NCBI RefSeq assembly: GCF_002812955.1 | Contig: NZ_PFXK01000005.1 | Span: 124,001 to 188,000 of the forward strand | Origin: Vibrio sp. HA2012 | GTDB taxonomy: Bacteria > Pseudomonadota > Gammaproteobacteria > Enterobacterales > Vibrionaceae | Direction: 5' to 3' | DNA length: 64,000 nt | Part shown: positions 27,315 through 37,473 of the stretch, one piece after another | Layout: every line of letters begins with the position of its first letter | How positions within the stretch are numbered: the stretch's first letter is position 1 | Notes under the pieces: generated by a model | What the model saw: the letters and a program-made list of their open reading frames with translations, nothing else | The model's database searches: none | What the model was told of the DNA's origin: nothing | Program-made: the position numbers and the translations under genes

Positions 27315-28694
27315 TTACAGTTCATCAAAAGCTTCTATCGCTTCGGACAGCTTCTTCACTCCATGGATCTGCATGCCGTCAATACCACCTTTGGGCATAT
27401 TCGCAGCCGGAACAATCGCCTTTTTAAAACCGTGCTTAAACGCCTCCATCAGACGTTCCTGACCACTAGGAACCGGACGAATTTCTCCAGCCAGCCCCAC
27501 TTCACCAAAGATCACCACATCTTTCGGTAACGCCCTGTCACGAAAACTGGATAACAGCGCCATAATTAAAGCCAGATCAGCGCTGGTTTCAGTGACTTTC
27601 ACCCCACCGACAACATTAACAAACACATCCTGATCAGACATCTGTAAACCACCGTGTTTATGCAATACCGCCAGCAGCAGAGAAAGCCGGTTCTGCTCCA
27701 GACCCACGGTCACCCTGCGGGGATTCGCCAATTGGGAGTAGTCCACCAGCGCCTGTATTTCTACCAGCAATGGCCGGGTGCCTTCCCAGACAACCATCAC
27801 CGAGCTGCCGGAAGTTTCCTCTTCACCACGGGAAAGGAAAATCGCCGAGGGATTACTGACCTCCCGTAATCCCTGCCCGGTCATGGCAAAAACCCCCAGT
27901 TCATTCACCGCACCAAAACGGTTTTTATTACTGCGCAAGGTACGGAAACGGCTGTCGTTTCCGCCGTCCAGCAGCACGGAACAGTCGATAATATGTTCCA
28001 GAACCTTAGGCCCGGCCAGCGTACCGTCTTTGGTTACATGCCCAACAATAAAGACGGCAACGTTATTTTGTTTAGCGTAACGCGTCAGCGCCGTAGCCGA
28101 TTCCCTCACCTGTGCCACGCTACCCGGAGAAGACTGAACATCCGCCACGTGCATCACCTGAATGGAGTCAATGACCATGATCCTTGGCTGTTCTTTCTCT
28201 GCCACCTGACAGATCTTATCGACATTGGTTTCTGACAGCATTTTCAGATGTTCTTTCGGTAACCCCAGACGCGAAGCCCGTAACGCAACCTGTTGTAAGG
28301 ATTCTTCTCCCGTCACATACAGGGTCGGCATCTGAGAAGATAGCCAGCACATGGTTTGTAATAAAAGGGTAGACTTACCCGCCCCCGGGTTCCCCCCTAT
28401 CAGGATAGCAGCACCGGGAACCACGCCCCCCCCCAATACACGATCCAACTCTTTAAAGCCACTGGTAAAACGGGGAACTTCCTGCAGATTGATCTCTGCC
28501 AGTGTCTGCACGACGGACTCACCGGCAGCACCGGCATAACCGCTCAGACGTTCATTACGTGCTGCCTGAGGCGAAGCGGCCAATCGTACCTCTGTAATCG
28601 TATTCCATGCGCCGCATGCATTACACTGTCCCTGCCAGCGAGGGAAGTCTGCCCCGCAATCATTACATACGTATGCTCGTTTTACTTTAGCCAT
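27315..28694 (-). CDS. radA: RadA DNA repair ATPase
   Basis: 459 residues. N-terminal C4 zinc finger (CNDCGADFPRWQGQCNACG), RecA-like ATPase with Walker A GGNPGAGKST near residue 100, the RadA-specific KNRFG motif, and a C-terminal Lon-like domain (GGVKVTETSADLALIMALLSS). RadA promotes branch migration in recombination. The neighbourhood radA-smp-serB is conserved in enteric and vibrio genomes; here a PilZ gene is divergent from radA in place of being directly next to serB. Confidence 0.97.
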   Translation of the reverse strand: MAKVKRAYVCNDCGADFPRWQGQCNACGAWNTITEVRLAASPQAARNERLSGYAGAAGESVVQTLAEINLQEVPRFTSGFKELDRVLGGGVVPGAAILIGGNPGAGKSTLLLQTMCWLSSQMPTLYVTGEESLQQVALRASRLGLPKEHLKMLSETNVDKICQVAEKEQPRIMVIDSIQVMHVADVQSSPGSVAQVRESATALTRYAKQNNVAVFIVGHVTKDGTLAGPKVLEHIIDCSVLLDGGNDSRFRTLRSNKNRFGAVNELGVFAMTGQGLREVSNPSAIFLSRGEEETSGSSVMVVWEGTRPLLVEIQALVDYSQLANPRRVTVGLEQNRLSLLLAVLHKHGGLQMSDQDVFVNVVGGVKVTETSADLALIMALLSSFRDRALPKDVVIFGEVGLAGEIRPVPSGQERLMEAFKHGFKKAIVPAANMPKGGIDGMQIHGVKKLSEAIEAFDEL

Positions 28695-28743
28695 GTGCTC
28701 TCAATCACTTTTTACCGGTTAAGTTTCCGCCGTTACGTCAGCA

Positions 28744-28760
28744 TGTGCACAATATGCACA
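28744..28760. promoter_or_regulatory. Palindrome TGTGCA-N5-TGCACA in the radA/plzC divergent spacer
   Basis: A perfect 6+6 inverted repeat with a 5-base spacer, extended as a direct repeat TGCACAAT. It lies 50 bases upstream of the radA start and 113 bases upstream of the PilZ gene. It has the shape of an operator, but I cannot name the protein. Confidence 0.4.
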
Positions 28761-28872
28761 ATGTCGTCATTCTGGTCTATTGTATCTTTTATCATTAAGG
28801 GTAAGAATAAAAGCTCAACTTTTGCGTCTTACTGTCGATACGTATAACAAGGGCACACTGTAACAGAAATTT

Positions 28873-31242
28873 ATGCAGCAATCTGAACTTCTCTCGCTGG
28901 TCGAAAGACTTATTCCTGTCTATGAATCTGAAGATTTTGAACTTGTTCTGTCTCAGTTGACGGCTGACGCCCCATCTTCCGCTAAAGTACTGGCTAAGAT
29001 GGAACTGAACCGGATTATGGCACCATGCAGTAAATCCATTGATCTGAGAGGACGAGTTCAGGGAGAATGCCGGGAATATAAGCTGGAGGGGCGGACCCAC
29101 TGGCTGGATGATGTTGCTATCAACACCTACCACAAAAAAATCAAGCAGTTCGGTGGTTATACAGAAGGAGTTTGGGAAGCACTTTCGAATACCCGTAATA
29201 ATTTCCGGGTAATGCAACAGCGGGAAAAACCCAAGCAGAATACTTCCCTGACCGATCCTGACAGCCCATTTTCAATAGAAGCTATAAAACTCGGTTATAC
29301 ACTCAAACGGCAGGAAAAACGCCTGAAAATGGCGACTCAGGTAAAAATCACCCTGAAAACGCTGAAGACACTACAAGACATTCATGCAACCAGTGTCGAT
29401 CTGTCAAATTCCGGTGCCAAACTTAAAGTACCAACAGCATTTAACTATAACCTTGGCGAAACCATACAGGTTCAGTTTGTGCAGCTTGCCGAAACGACCG
29501 AGCTGCAAGAGTTGTCCCGTCCGATTGAATACCGGATTATCGGTGTGGATGACTGCCATGAAAACAGCAGTATCCGCTGGCTGAGGATCTTACGACTTAC
29601 TCAGACTGATATTATCGATCAGGCTATTGATATCCTGCTGGATTCTAATGTAAAAAAAGCCTATCACGATCATCAGGATCAGATCCTTCAGGCACGTAAC
29701 CACGGGTTTGAATACACATCGATAAAGCATTCTGCCAATTTACCGCTGTTTCTTAGCGGTACAGAACTAAAATTTGCTCTGCTGAATGAAAACAACCTAC
29801 CTACCTGGGAATACTGGCATGATGAGCGCAATCAACAAGTGCTGGGCTCTCTCCTCACGGAAGAAAGAATCACGGAACTGGCTCAGCCCGGTGTAAAAAA
29901 CGCCAGTAATATTCTGTATGCCTTTACCCATGAACATAATGGTTATCGCCTGCATTATTCAATGATGATGCCCGAAGCCAGCCGGGAGGAACGCCAGTTG
30001 TTCTGGCATGCTGGAGCAAGAAGAGAAAGCTGGAAGGTGTTCCGGGTTTCTGTCTTTGAACTTTCTCCGGAGGAAATCTCTTACTTTTTACGGGCTTTTT
30101 CCAGTCAGGAAGATCTGACAGACGGAGATCCGAACCAGAACCTTCTGACCCATGTCTGTATTTTACAGGAAGTGTCAGATACCGAGTCTCGCAGGGATTA
30201 CCTGCTGACAGAAAAACCAGGGCTGGACAGCAGTGTTCTTAACCGTTTTCGCCAGTCCCGGAAAATCATCGGCTCCCCAAGAAGTATTTACTATGATGCG
30301 AAAACCCGCCGCAGTGAACCGCGCTATATGTTCAAATCACCAATAGAACTAAAAGCCGGAGAGAAAAAACTGCAGGGACATACCGTCAACTTCTCTTCCA
30401 GAGGACTGTTTGTTCATCTGGAAACGCCACTGGCCTATAAAGCCTATGCGCCAGTTCATGTCAGCTTTAAAGAGCTTCAGCTCTATGATACCGAAGCCCC
30501 TCTGACCGATGTGACCTATACCGTTATCCGCATCAGTCCCAACGGACTGGATATACAGCTGGAAATAGCCGACAGCAGTAAAACCAAACGCACCGTCGCC
30601 TTTATGAAGAAACTGATTACTCATAATAAAGGCAAACTGACCACCACTCAGGACACACTGCCACCGGTAGAATTACTGACCACAATGTATAATGCGATAC
30701 TGACCCGTCTGGTCTGTACGCCTTTTTACGTCGCTAAAGTCTCACGACTTATCCGCCCTATCGCTATCGGCGTTAATTTTCCGCTGAGTTCTTATCTGAA
30801 GGTACTGGATACACTGGGACATGAAAAGCTCTTCTCTCTGGAACCTATTTTTAAGGGCAGAACCAATACGCTGCTTTCGGTTCCTATGCGCCCGGTTACT
30901 CAGGTCAAAACCACCTACCATGAAATGTACATGGCGGTGATAAAAAACGGCAATAATATCGAAGCGGTACACACCCGCCTTCTGGGTGATTTTAAATCAC
31001 TGAAAGAGCGAATTCTGTTTATCAAAAAAGCCCGTCAGCTCGGCGAACTTTATGTATTGAGGGTATCCGGTGTTCCTGTCACTACCGGAATTACTCAGAT
31101 TCTGGGGGAACAACTGGAAAATCTGGCTGCTGCAACGATTCACAGAGCCAGAGCACTGGAAAAAGAGTTCAGTTCTATTAACGGTTATGGTGAACTGATC
31201 GATATTACCGATGAAGTACTGATCCGTCTGGAACTTACCTGA
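28873..31242 (+). CDS. PilZ domain protein, probable c-di-GMP receptor (PlzC-like)
   Basis: 789 residues, cytoplasmic with no signal or membrane segment. A C-terminal PilZ domain has the c-di-GMP motifs: Arg-rich start TRRSEPRYMF (478-486) and NFSSRG (506-511), matching RxxxR and (D/N)xSxxG. A second PilZ-like segment lies near 165-240 with DLSNSG (176-181), but its Arg motif is not clear. The gene sits in the place of V. cholerae VC2344 (PlzC), between radA and smp/serB. No strong SD is seen. It overlaps the convergent smp by 8 bases. The output is unknown; vibrio PilZ proteins affect motility, biofilm and virulence. Confidence 0.85.
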   Translation: MQQSELLSLVERLIPVYESEDFELVLSQLTADAPSSAKVLAKMELNRIMAPCSKSIDLRGRVQGECREYKLEGRTHWLDDVAINTYHKKIKQFGGYTEGVWEALSNTRNNFRVMQQREKPKQNTSLTDPDSPFSIEAIKLGYTLKRQEKRLKMATQVKITLKTLKTLQDIHATSVDLSNSGAKLKVPTAFNYNLGETIQVQFVQLAETTELQELSRPIEYRIIGVDDCHENSSIRWLRILRLTQTDIIDQAIDILLDSNVKKAYHDHQDQILQARNHGFEYTSIKHSANLPLFLSGTELKFALLNENNLPTWEYWHDERNQQVLGSLLTEERITELAQPGVKNASNILYAFTHEHNGYRLHYSMMMPEASREERQLFWHAGARRESWKVFRVSVFELSPEEISYFLRAFSSQEDLTDGDPNQNLLTHVCILQEVSDTESRRDYLLTEKPGLDSSVLNRFRQSRKIIGSPRSIYYDAKTRRSEPRYMFKSPIELKAGEKKLQGHTVNFSSRGLFVHLETPLAYKAYAPVHVSFKELQLYDTEAPLTDVTYTVIRISPNGLDIQLEIADSSKTKRTVAFMKKLITHNKGKLTTTQDTLPPVELLTTMYNAILTRLVCTPFYVAKVSRLIRPIAIGVNFPLSSYLKVLDTLGHEKLFSLEPIFKGRTNTLLSVPMRPVTQVKTTYHEMYMAVIKNGNNIEAVHTRLLGDFKSLKERILFIKKARQLGELYVLRVSGVPVTTGITQILGEQLENLAAATIHRARALEKEFSSINGYGELIDITDEVLIRLELT

Positions 31243-31813
31243 TCACACCCGGTTTTTTTCTCAGAATCAAAGTCAGCAGAACCCCACTGGCGAAACTCAG
31301 GAAGATCATAATATACATATAGCGGTCGCTTTTACGGTAATGATGATCAGAAATAGCGGTCACCATGCCTTTTTCAAAGGTGATGCGTACATAACCGATC
31401 AATGAGGTATCGTTCAGAATCGGCTCTACCAGTTGTAACCGGCCAATACTGGCTGTTGCCAGCGGCGTATCCAGCCCCAGAATTTCCCGGGCTGAACTGG
31501 CATCCTGACTGGAGGCCAGTTTTACCCCTTCCGAATCATAAATAGTGGCATCGAATACCAATCGTTCCGCTGCCAGTTGATCCGCCAGATTCAGTAATCG
31601 CTCCTGATCCCCGCTGATAATCATGTCACTGGCAGAATGCGCTGCCTGAGAAGCCAGCAATTTTGTTAAAGTTTCAAGCTGATGAGACTGAATTTTCTCG
31701 TTACCTTTGCTGATCACATAACTGTTCTGAGCCATGTAGATAAACATCAGTACCAGAAGAATAATCGCCATTCCTTTCAGGAAAAGACGCAGTGAGAACA
31801 GGGATTTTTTCAT
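31235..31813 (-). CDS. smp: Smp (YtjB) membrane protein
   Basis: 192 residues from the ATG at 31813. That ATG places the first membrane helix (KGMAIILLVLMFIYMA) near the N-terminus as in E. coli YtjB; the frame stays open upstream for 28 codons without a good start. A second helix lies near the C-terminus (MYIMIFLSFASGVLLTLIL), with a periplasmic domain of about 120 residues between (DATIYDSEGVKLASS). The gene is divergent from serB, 113 bases apart, as in E. coli. Function is unclear; in E. coli it was named for SerB-associated membrane protein. Confidence 0.85.
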   Translation of the reverse strand: MKKSLFSLRLFLKGMAIILLVLMFIYMAQNSYVISKGNEKIQSHQLETLTKLLASQAAHSASDMIISGDQERLLNLADQLAAERLVFDATIYDSEGVKLASSQDASSAREILGLDTPLATASIGRLQLVEPILNDTSLIGYVRITFEKGMVTAISDHHYRKSDRYMYIMIFLSFASGVLLTLILRKKPGVIR

Positions 31814-31926
31814 GAAAACCGTATATCTTTTAAAGTGAGTGATAATATTGATGCTTGCCTTTTTAAATTGCAATAGGGTAACTTTGCTGCATTGCACATT
31901 TAACTAACGTAACAGGCAAGGAAGCA

Positions 31927-32904
31927 GTGACTACTCAAACATTCCATATTCAGAAACGTACAACTCTGACAAAACGATTGCCGGAGACCCGCTTCTCCAC
32001 TCAAATGGACAAAAACAAGGCAAGCTGGATCATTTTTGCGCCTTATCTATCACCCCAACATTTTGACGATATCGACTTTTTTACCGGCAGCTATAACCCT
32101 GTTATTGATATCTGGAAAGTGGGACCTTATGAAGTGGCTCTGATGTCCGAAACCTTAACCTCCGAGCATGAGAACATTCTTCAGGCTCTGCAACTGGATT
32201 ATGCCTCGCTGGAGCATGTCCCGGATCTGTCCAGACCGGGTCTGATCGTTATGGATATGGACTCCACCGCCATTCAGATTGAATGTATCGATGAAATTGC
32301 AAAGCTCGCCGGAGTAGGCGAACAGGTCTCTGCTGTGACTGAACGTGCAATGCAGGGTGAACTGAATTTTGAAGAAAGCCTGCGTGAACGTGTCGGCACG
32401 CTGAAAAATGCCGATGAAAGCATCATCGCTCAGGTAAGAGAACATCTGCCGATGATGCCGGATCTGCAGGCTATGATTTATACCCTGAAACAATTTGGCT
32501 GGAAAACTGCGATAGCTTCCGGCGGATTTACTTATTTTTCCGACAAACTAAAGCAGGAACTGGAACTGGATCATGCTCAGTCTAACACACTGGAAATAAT
32601 CGACGGTAAGCTGACTGGAAAGGTATTAGGAGAGATCGTAGGGGCAGAGAAAAAAGCACAGATCCTGCAGGAACTGACACAAAAATTCGGTCTTGATCCA
32701 GCAAATACCATTGCTGTCGGTGATGGTGCTAATGACTTAGTCATGATGAATCATGCGGGTCTGGGGATCGCCTATCACGCCAAACCCAAGGTCGAGCAAC
32801 AGGCACAAACAGCGATTCGCTACAGTGGACTGGGCGGTATTCTGTGTATTCTTTCCGGCGCACTGGCGAAACAACAAAAAGTCAGTTGGCGGGCAAAGCC
32901 TTAA
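31927..32904 (+). CDS. serB: Phosphoserine phosphatase SerB
   Basis: 325 residues. HAD-family motifs: DMDSTAIQIECIDEIA with the DxDxT nucleophile, ASGGFTYFSDKL, and VGDGANDLVMMNHAGLGIAYHAKP. It removes phosphate from O-phosphoserine in the last step of serine synthesis. The N-terminal 100 residues form the extra domain common in gammaproteobacterial SerB. The start is GTG at 31927 with SD AAGGA 4-5 bases upstream. Faces the deo operon, with a long hairpin between. Confidence 0.96.
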   Translation: MTTQTFHIQKRTTLTKRLPETRFSTQMDKNKASWIIFAPYLSPQHFDDIDFFTGSYNPVIDIWKVGPYEVALMSETLTSEHENILQALQLDYASLEHVPDLSRPGLIVMDMDSTAIQIECIDEIAKLAGVGEQVSAVTERAMQGELNFEESLRERVGTLKNADESIIAQVREHLPMMPDLQAMIYTLKQFGWKTAIASGGFTYFSDKLKQELELDHAQSNTLEIIDGKLTGKVLGEIVGAEKKAQILQELTQKFGLDPANTIAVGDGANDLVMMNHAGLGIAYHAKPKVEQQAQTAIRYSGLGGILCILSGALAKQQKVSWRAKP

Positions 32905-32911
32905 TCGGCTT

Positions 32912-32955
32912 ATCTTCTCGTTCCCACGGTCTGAATTTTCCGTGGGAACGAAGAT
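32912..32955. terminator. Long inverted repeat between serB and deoD
   Basis: CGTTCCCACGG (32919-32929) and CCGTGGGAACG (32940-32950) pair perfectly, and ATCTT/AAGAT extends the stem after a 2-base bulge. The loop is 10 bases. It lies between convergent genes, so it may end both transcripts, but neither side has a real T run. The core resembles a REP-type dispersed repeat. Confidence 0.6.
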
Positions 32956-32975
32956 TCTGAGTAAAAATTCAGTCC

Positions 32976-33695
32976 TTACTCTTTATCACCCAACAGCACG
33001 GAATCCAGAGCGATCTCAATCATGTCATTGAAGGTATTCTGACGCTCTTCCGATGTGGTCTGCTCACCCGTTTTAATGTGATCAGAAACGGTACAGATAG
33101 CCAGAGCCTTTGCACCGTACTCTGCGGCTACGCCATAGATACCGGCCGCTTCCATTTCCACACCCACAATGCCGTATTTATCCATAACAGTGAACATGTC
33201 CGGATCCGGTGTATAGAACAGCTCAGCGGAGAACAGGTTACCGACTTTGACATCAATTCCGCGAGCCTTCGCGGCTTCTTCTGCCGCTTTTACCATTTTA
33301 TAGTCAGCGATAGCCGCAAAATCATGATCTTTAAATCGAATACGGTTTACCTTGGAATCAGTACAGGCTCCCATACCAATCACAACATCACGCACCTTAA
33401 TATCTTCATTTACTGCGCCACAGCTGCCAACACGAATAATCTTCTTCACACCGTAGTCTTTGATCAGTTCTGTTGCATAAATAGAGCAGGACGGAATACC
33501 CATACCGTGTCCCATAACAGAAACTTTGCGGCCTTTATATGTACCGGTAAAGCCAAACATATTGCGCACATCACAAACCTGAACCACATTCTCAAGGAAG
33601 GTCTCTGCAATATATTTTGCACGCAGCGGATCGCCCGGCATCAGTACAACATCGGCAAAATCGCCCATTTCAGCATTAATATGTGGAGTCGCCAT
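32976..33695 (-). CDS. deoD: Purine nucleoside phosphorylase DeoD
   Basis: 239 residues, the hexameric low-molecular-weight type. Segments [48 protein letters not shown] and CTVSDH match the family's phosphate, ribose and base sites. It splits purine (deoxy)nucleosides into base and (deoxy)ribose-1-phosphate. Last gene of deoC-deoA-deoB-deoD, 35 bases after deoB. Confidence 0.97.
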   Translation of the reverse strand: MATPHINAEMGDFADVVLMPGDPLRAKYIAETFLENVVQVCDVRNMFGFTGTYKGRKVSVMGHGMGIPSCSIYATELIKDYGVKKIIRVGSCGAVNEDIKVRDVVIGMGACTDSKVNRIRFKDHDFAAIADYKMVKAAEEAAKARGIDVKVGNLFSAELFYTPDPDMFTVMDKYGIVGVEMEAAGIYGVAAEYGAKALAICTVSDHIKTGEQTTSEERQNTFNDMIEIALDSVLLGDKE

Positions 33696-33730
33696 TGATT
33701 AAATCCTTAACATTTTCGTTAGTTTTTCTT

Positions 33731-34954
33731 TTATAAAAAGCTGTTGCCATATTGCATATCGGATGTACCGAAGTACTCAGCCAGACTCTGGCCAATATCA
33801 GCAAATGTATCACGGTGTCCCAGAGAACCCGCTTTTATCTTGCTGCCGTAAACCAGAACCGGGATATGTTCTCGGGTATGGTCTGAACCATGCCAGGTTG
33901 GATCACACCCATGGTCGGCAGTAATGATCAGCAGATCATCTTCTTTCAGCTGCTGCAGAATTTCCGGTAAACGACGGTCAAAATACTCAAGTGCAGAAGC
34001 ATAACCCGCCACATCCCGGCGATGGCCATAGGCTGAGTCAAAATCAACAAAGTTGGTAAAGATAATGGTGTTATCACCATCTTCTTCCCTTATCTGCTCC
34101 AGAGTGGCATCAAACAGATCCGGAATACCGGTTTTTTTCACCTTTTTAGTAATACCGCAGTGTGCATAGATATCCGCAATTTTACCGATAGACACCACCT
34201 GCCCCGCTTTTTCATCCACCAGCTTTTGCAGAACAGTAGGGGCTGGTGGTTCAACCGACAGATCACGGCGATTACCGGTGCGGGTAAACTCTCCAGCCTT
34301 TGGGCCAACAAACGGACGCGCAATCACCCGGCCGATATTGTAACCTTCCAGCTCTTCGCGCACGATCTGACACAACTCCATCAGTTGATCCAGACCATAC
34401 GTTTCTTCATGACAGGCAACCTGAAACACAGAATCTGCTGAGGTATAGAAGATAGGTTTGCCGGTGGCCATATGCTCTTCACCCAGCTCATCCAGCACAA
34501 CCGTCCCCGATGAATGACAGTTACCCAGATAGCCAGGAATCCCTGAACGGGCAACAATACGATCCAGCAGTTCCTGCGGAAAACTATTTTGGGTATCCGT
34601 GAAATATCCCCAGTCGAACAGCACGGGGACACCAGCAATTTCCCAGTGTCCGGATGGGGTATCTTTCCCTGATGACAACTCTGCCGCATGTCCATAAGCC
34701 CCGATGATCTCTGCGTCTTTATCCAGACCAATCGGGAAAGTCCCGGTTGATTCTTCAGCTGCTAAACCCAGCCCCAATGTAGACAGATTCGGAAGCGTAA
34801 GCTTTCCCTTGCGCATTTCATTATCCGCCAGCCCCTGAGCACATTGTTCTGCAATATGTCCCAATGTATCGGAACCTGTATCACCAAACTTATCTGCATC
34901 AGTCGCCGCACCGATACCAAATGAATCCAATACTAAAATAATCGCTCTTTTCAT
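33731..34954 (-). CDS. deoB: Phosphopentomutase DeoB
   Basis: 407 residues, normal length. Alkaline-phosphatase superfamily metal sites are visible: [20 protein letters not shown] at the N-terminus, and [20 protein letters not shown] near the C-terminus. It converts (deoxy)ribose-1-phosphate to the 5-phosphate, feeding DeoC. Lies 18 bases after deoA. Confidence 0.97.
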   Translation of the reverse strand: MKRAIILVLDSFGIGAATDADKFGDTGSDTLGHIAEQCAQGLADNEMRKGKLTLPNLSTLGLGLAAEESTGTFPIGLDKDAEIIGAYGHAAELSSGKDTPSGHWEIAGVPVLFDWGYFTDTQNSFPQELLDRIVARSGIPGYLGNCHSSGTVVLDELGEEHMATGKPIFYTSADSVFQVACHEETYGLDQLMELCQIVREELEGYNIGRVIARPFVGPKAGEFTRTGNRRDLSVEPPAPTVLQKLVDEKAGQVVSIGKIADIYAHCGITKKVKKTGIPDLFDATLEQIREEDGDNTIIFTNFVDFDSAYGHRRDVAGYASALEYFDRRLPEILQQLKEDDLLIITADHGCDPTWHGSDHTREHIPVLVYGSKIKAGSLGHRDTFADIGQSLAEYFGTSDMQYGNSFL

Positions 34955-34972
34955 TTTATTCTCCTGCGGACG

Positions 34973-36304
34973 TTACACATCATCTTTACGAATGCTGCAA
35001 TACACATCCGGAGTTGCTGTATACGGCTGCTCGCCAATCTGAATAGCCTGTTGCAGTGCTATCGCTGTCTGCTGCCATTGCTGTTCATTACGTGCGTGGA
35101 TCACAGCCAGAGGAGTTTCTCCATCCACCGTGTCTCCCAGCCGGATAAACCGGTCGATACCAACCGCATAATCAATACCATCGGCCGCAACACGACGCCC
35201 CCCGCCCATTGCAACTACCGCCATACCGATTGCTCTTGTATCCATCGCTGAAACCATACCCGCTTTTTGTGCATACACAGGTTTAACGATTTCAGCCGTA
35301 CATAAATAATGATTATAATTCTCGATAAAGTCCACCGGACCTCCCAGTCCGGCAACCATCCGTCCAAACCGCTCAGCCGCCGCCCCACTGTCCAGAACAG
35401 ATTGCAGACGAGTTCTGGCTTCAGCGCTGTTTTTGGCCAACTTGCCCAGAACCAGCATCTCAGCACAAGAGGCCATGGTCACCTCCAGAAGACGCGGATT
35501 ACGATACTCGCCAGTAAGAAAACGTACGGCTTCCCGCACCTCAACCGCATTACCGGCTGAAGATGCCAGAACCTGATTCATATCCGTCAGAATTGCCGTT
35601 GTTCTCGTTCCGGCCCCATTTGCCACAGCAACAATGGATCTTGCCAGTGCTTCGGATGCGGTATAGGTCGGCATAAATGCTCCGGAACCGACTTTGACAT
35701 CCATGACCAGAGCATCCAGCCCGGCAGCCAGCTTCTTGGAGAGAATTGATGCCGTGATCAATGAGATATTATCTACGGTCGCTGTAATATCCCGGATCGC
35801 ATAGACACGCTTATCTGCCGGTGCCAGATTTCCGGTCTGTCCGATAATCGCAACCCCCGCATCTTTCACTACACTTCCGAATGTTTGATTATCCGGTGAA
35901 ATGTTATAACCGGGAATAGACTCCAGCTTATCCAGAGTACCGCCGGTATGGCCGAGACCACGTCCGGAGATCATAGGCACATAGCCACCGCAGGCTGCAA
36001 CCATAGGTCCCAGCATCAGAGACGTCACATCACCGACACCACCGGTAGAATGCTTATCCAGTACAGGGCCATCAAACGCCATATGGCTCCAGTCGAGAAC
36101 CATACCGGAATCGCGCATAGCGCAGGTCAAAGCAATACGCTCAGGCATCGTCATCTCATTGAAAAAGATCGCCATAGCAAACGCAGCGATTTGCCCTTCG
36201 GAGATACTGTCGTCAGCCACTCCCCGGATAAAGGTATTAATCTCATCCGCTGTGAGGATTTCTCCGTCACGTTTTTTACGAATAATTTCCTGAGGTAAAT
36301 ACAT
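34973..36304 (-). CDS. deoA: Thymidine phosphorylase DeoA
   Basis: 443 residues. The family signature [17 protein letters not shown] and the segment [20 protein letters not shown] are present, with a C-terminal domain ([18 protein letters not shown]). It releases thymine or uracil from deoxynucleosides, giving deoxyribose-1-phosphate for DeoB. Lies 24 bases after deoC. Confidence 0.97.
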   Translation of the reverse strand: MYLPQEIIRKKRDGEILTADEINTFIRGVADDSISEGQIAAFAMAIFFNEMTMPERIALTCAMRDSGMVLDWSHMAFDGPVLDKHSTGGVGDVTSLMLGPMVAACGGYVPMISGRGLGHTGGTLDKLESIPGYNISPDNQTFGSVVKDAGVAIIGQTGNLAPADKRVYAIRDITATVDNISLITASILSKKLAAGLDALVMDVKVGSGAFMPTYTASEALARSIVAVANGAGTRTTAILTDMNQVLASSAGNAVEVREAVRFLTGEYRNPRLLEVTMASCAEMLVLGKLAKNSAEARTRLQSVLDSGAAAERFGRMVAGLGGPVDFIENYNHYLCTAEIVKPVYAQKAGMVSAMDTRAIGMAVVAMGGGRRVAADGIDYAVGIDRFIRLGDTVDGETPLAVIHARNEQQWQQTAIALQQAIQIGEQPYTATPDVYCSIRKDDV

Positions 36305-36328
36305 GTAACCCTCCTGCCTTAAGCAAAA

Positions 36329-37105
36329 TCAATATGCGGCAGGATCGGCCGTTTCGTCGGTTACCTCTAATGTATTCAGCAGGTTTGTCAGCAAACTGGA
36401 TGCCCCGAAACGATAGTGCATATTATCAGCCCAGTCTGCCCCCAGAATATCGTCAGCCATAGACAGATAATCAGCGGCATCTTCTGCCGTACGAACACCA
36501 CCGGCTGGTTTAAAACCGACTCTATCGGCAACACCCATATCCCGGATCACTGTCAGCATAATTTTTGCCGCTTCCGGGGTAGCGTTAACAGGCACTTTAC
36601 CGGTTGAGGTTTTGATAAAATCAGCACCAGCTTCAATCGCAATCTCAGACGCACGTTTGATCAGCACATCTTCTTTCAGTTCACCGGTTTCAATAATCAC
36701 TTTCAGCAGAATATCACCACATGCTGCCTTACACTGTTTTACCAGCTCGAACCCCGTGCTCTCATCACCGGCAATCAGGGTGCGGTAAGGAAACACCACA
36801 TCAACTTCATCAGCGCCATAAGCAACAGCGGCGCGGGTTTCTGCCACTGCGATTTCAATATCATCATTACCATGAGGGAAGTTCGTTACCGTTGCGATAC
36901 GCACTTCCGGTGTCCCCTGCTGACGCAAGGCTTTTCTGGCTACAGGAATAAAACGTGGGTATATGCAGATAGCTGCGGTATTACCCACAACCGTTTTGGC
37001 GTCATGACAAAGTGCGACCACTTTTTCATCAGTGTCGTCATCATTCAGCGTAGTTAAATCCATAAGTTTAAGTGCACGTAGAGCTGCAACTTTTAAATCG
37101 CTCAT
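36329..37105 (-). CDS. deoC: Deoxyribose-phosphate aldolase DeoC
   Basis: 258 residues. The Schiff-base Lys lies in [17 protein letters not shown], and [15 protein letters not shown] carries the second active-site Lys. It cleaves deoxyribose-5-phosphate to acetaldehyde and glyceraldehyde-3-phosphate, ending the deo pathway. First gene of the deo operon; nupC lies upstream on the same strand, beyond a terminator. Confidence 0.97.
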   Translation of the reverse strand: MSDLKVAALRALKLMDLTTLNDDDTDEKVVALCHDAKTVVGNTAAICIYPRFIPVARKALRQQGTPEVRIATVTNFPHGNDDIEIAVAETRAAVAYGADEVDVVFPYRTLIAGDESTGFELVKQCKAACGDILLKVIIETGELKEDVLIKRASEIAIEAGADFIKTSTGKVPVNATPEAAKIMLTVIRDMGVADRVGFKPAGGVRTAEDAADYLSMADDILGADWADNMHYRFGASSLLTNLLNTLEVTDETADPAAY

Positions 37106-37410
37106 TTCTGTCTCCGATCAATATAGTCAATTTGCCCACCGAAAATACGAACAGTGCTTATGCAGTATAGATAAGCAATCCGCTTTCCGGTTGCGAAATG
37201 AACGGACTTGGTTCCCTGAAGACTTGATACCGATTCTCTGCAAAGCAAACGTATCAATTGCTATCCCTGTCACCGCACAGTACCAGTTATGGCCTATGGT
37301 GAGTGTCTCGTATTCCTGAGACCCAAAGCATTATAAGTATTCCCCGTCCACGCAACAATGGCCTACACAGGCGCAAACGTTTTGTATCTCAAAAAAAGTG
37401 TCAGAAAAAG
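37106..37410 (-). promoter_or_regulatory. deo operon promoter region with two GCAAACGT boxes
   Basis: About 305 bases without a credible gene. The octamer GCAAACGT occurs at 37245-37252 and 37373-37380. It matches half of the LacI-family operator core shared by CytR/PurR-type regulators (GCAAACGTTTGC), and the second copy continues GCAAACGTTTTG. Use by a nucleoside regulator is inference. I did not find a convincing CRP site here. Confidence 0.35.
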
Positions 37411-37441
37411 AAACACCGTAACAATCAATTGCTACGGTGTT
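37411..37441 (-). terminator. Terminator of nupC
   Basis: AACACCGTA (37412-37420) pairs with TACGGTGTT (37433-37441); within the 12-base interval CAA and TTG can pair further. On the minus strand the stem is followed by TCTTTTTCTG. Located 33 bases after the nupC stop. Confidence 0.85.
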
Positions 37442-37473
37442 GTTTTACTGATGCCCAAACGCCTGTTTGCCGC

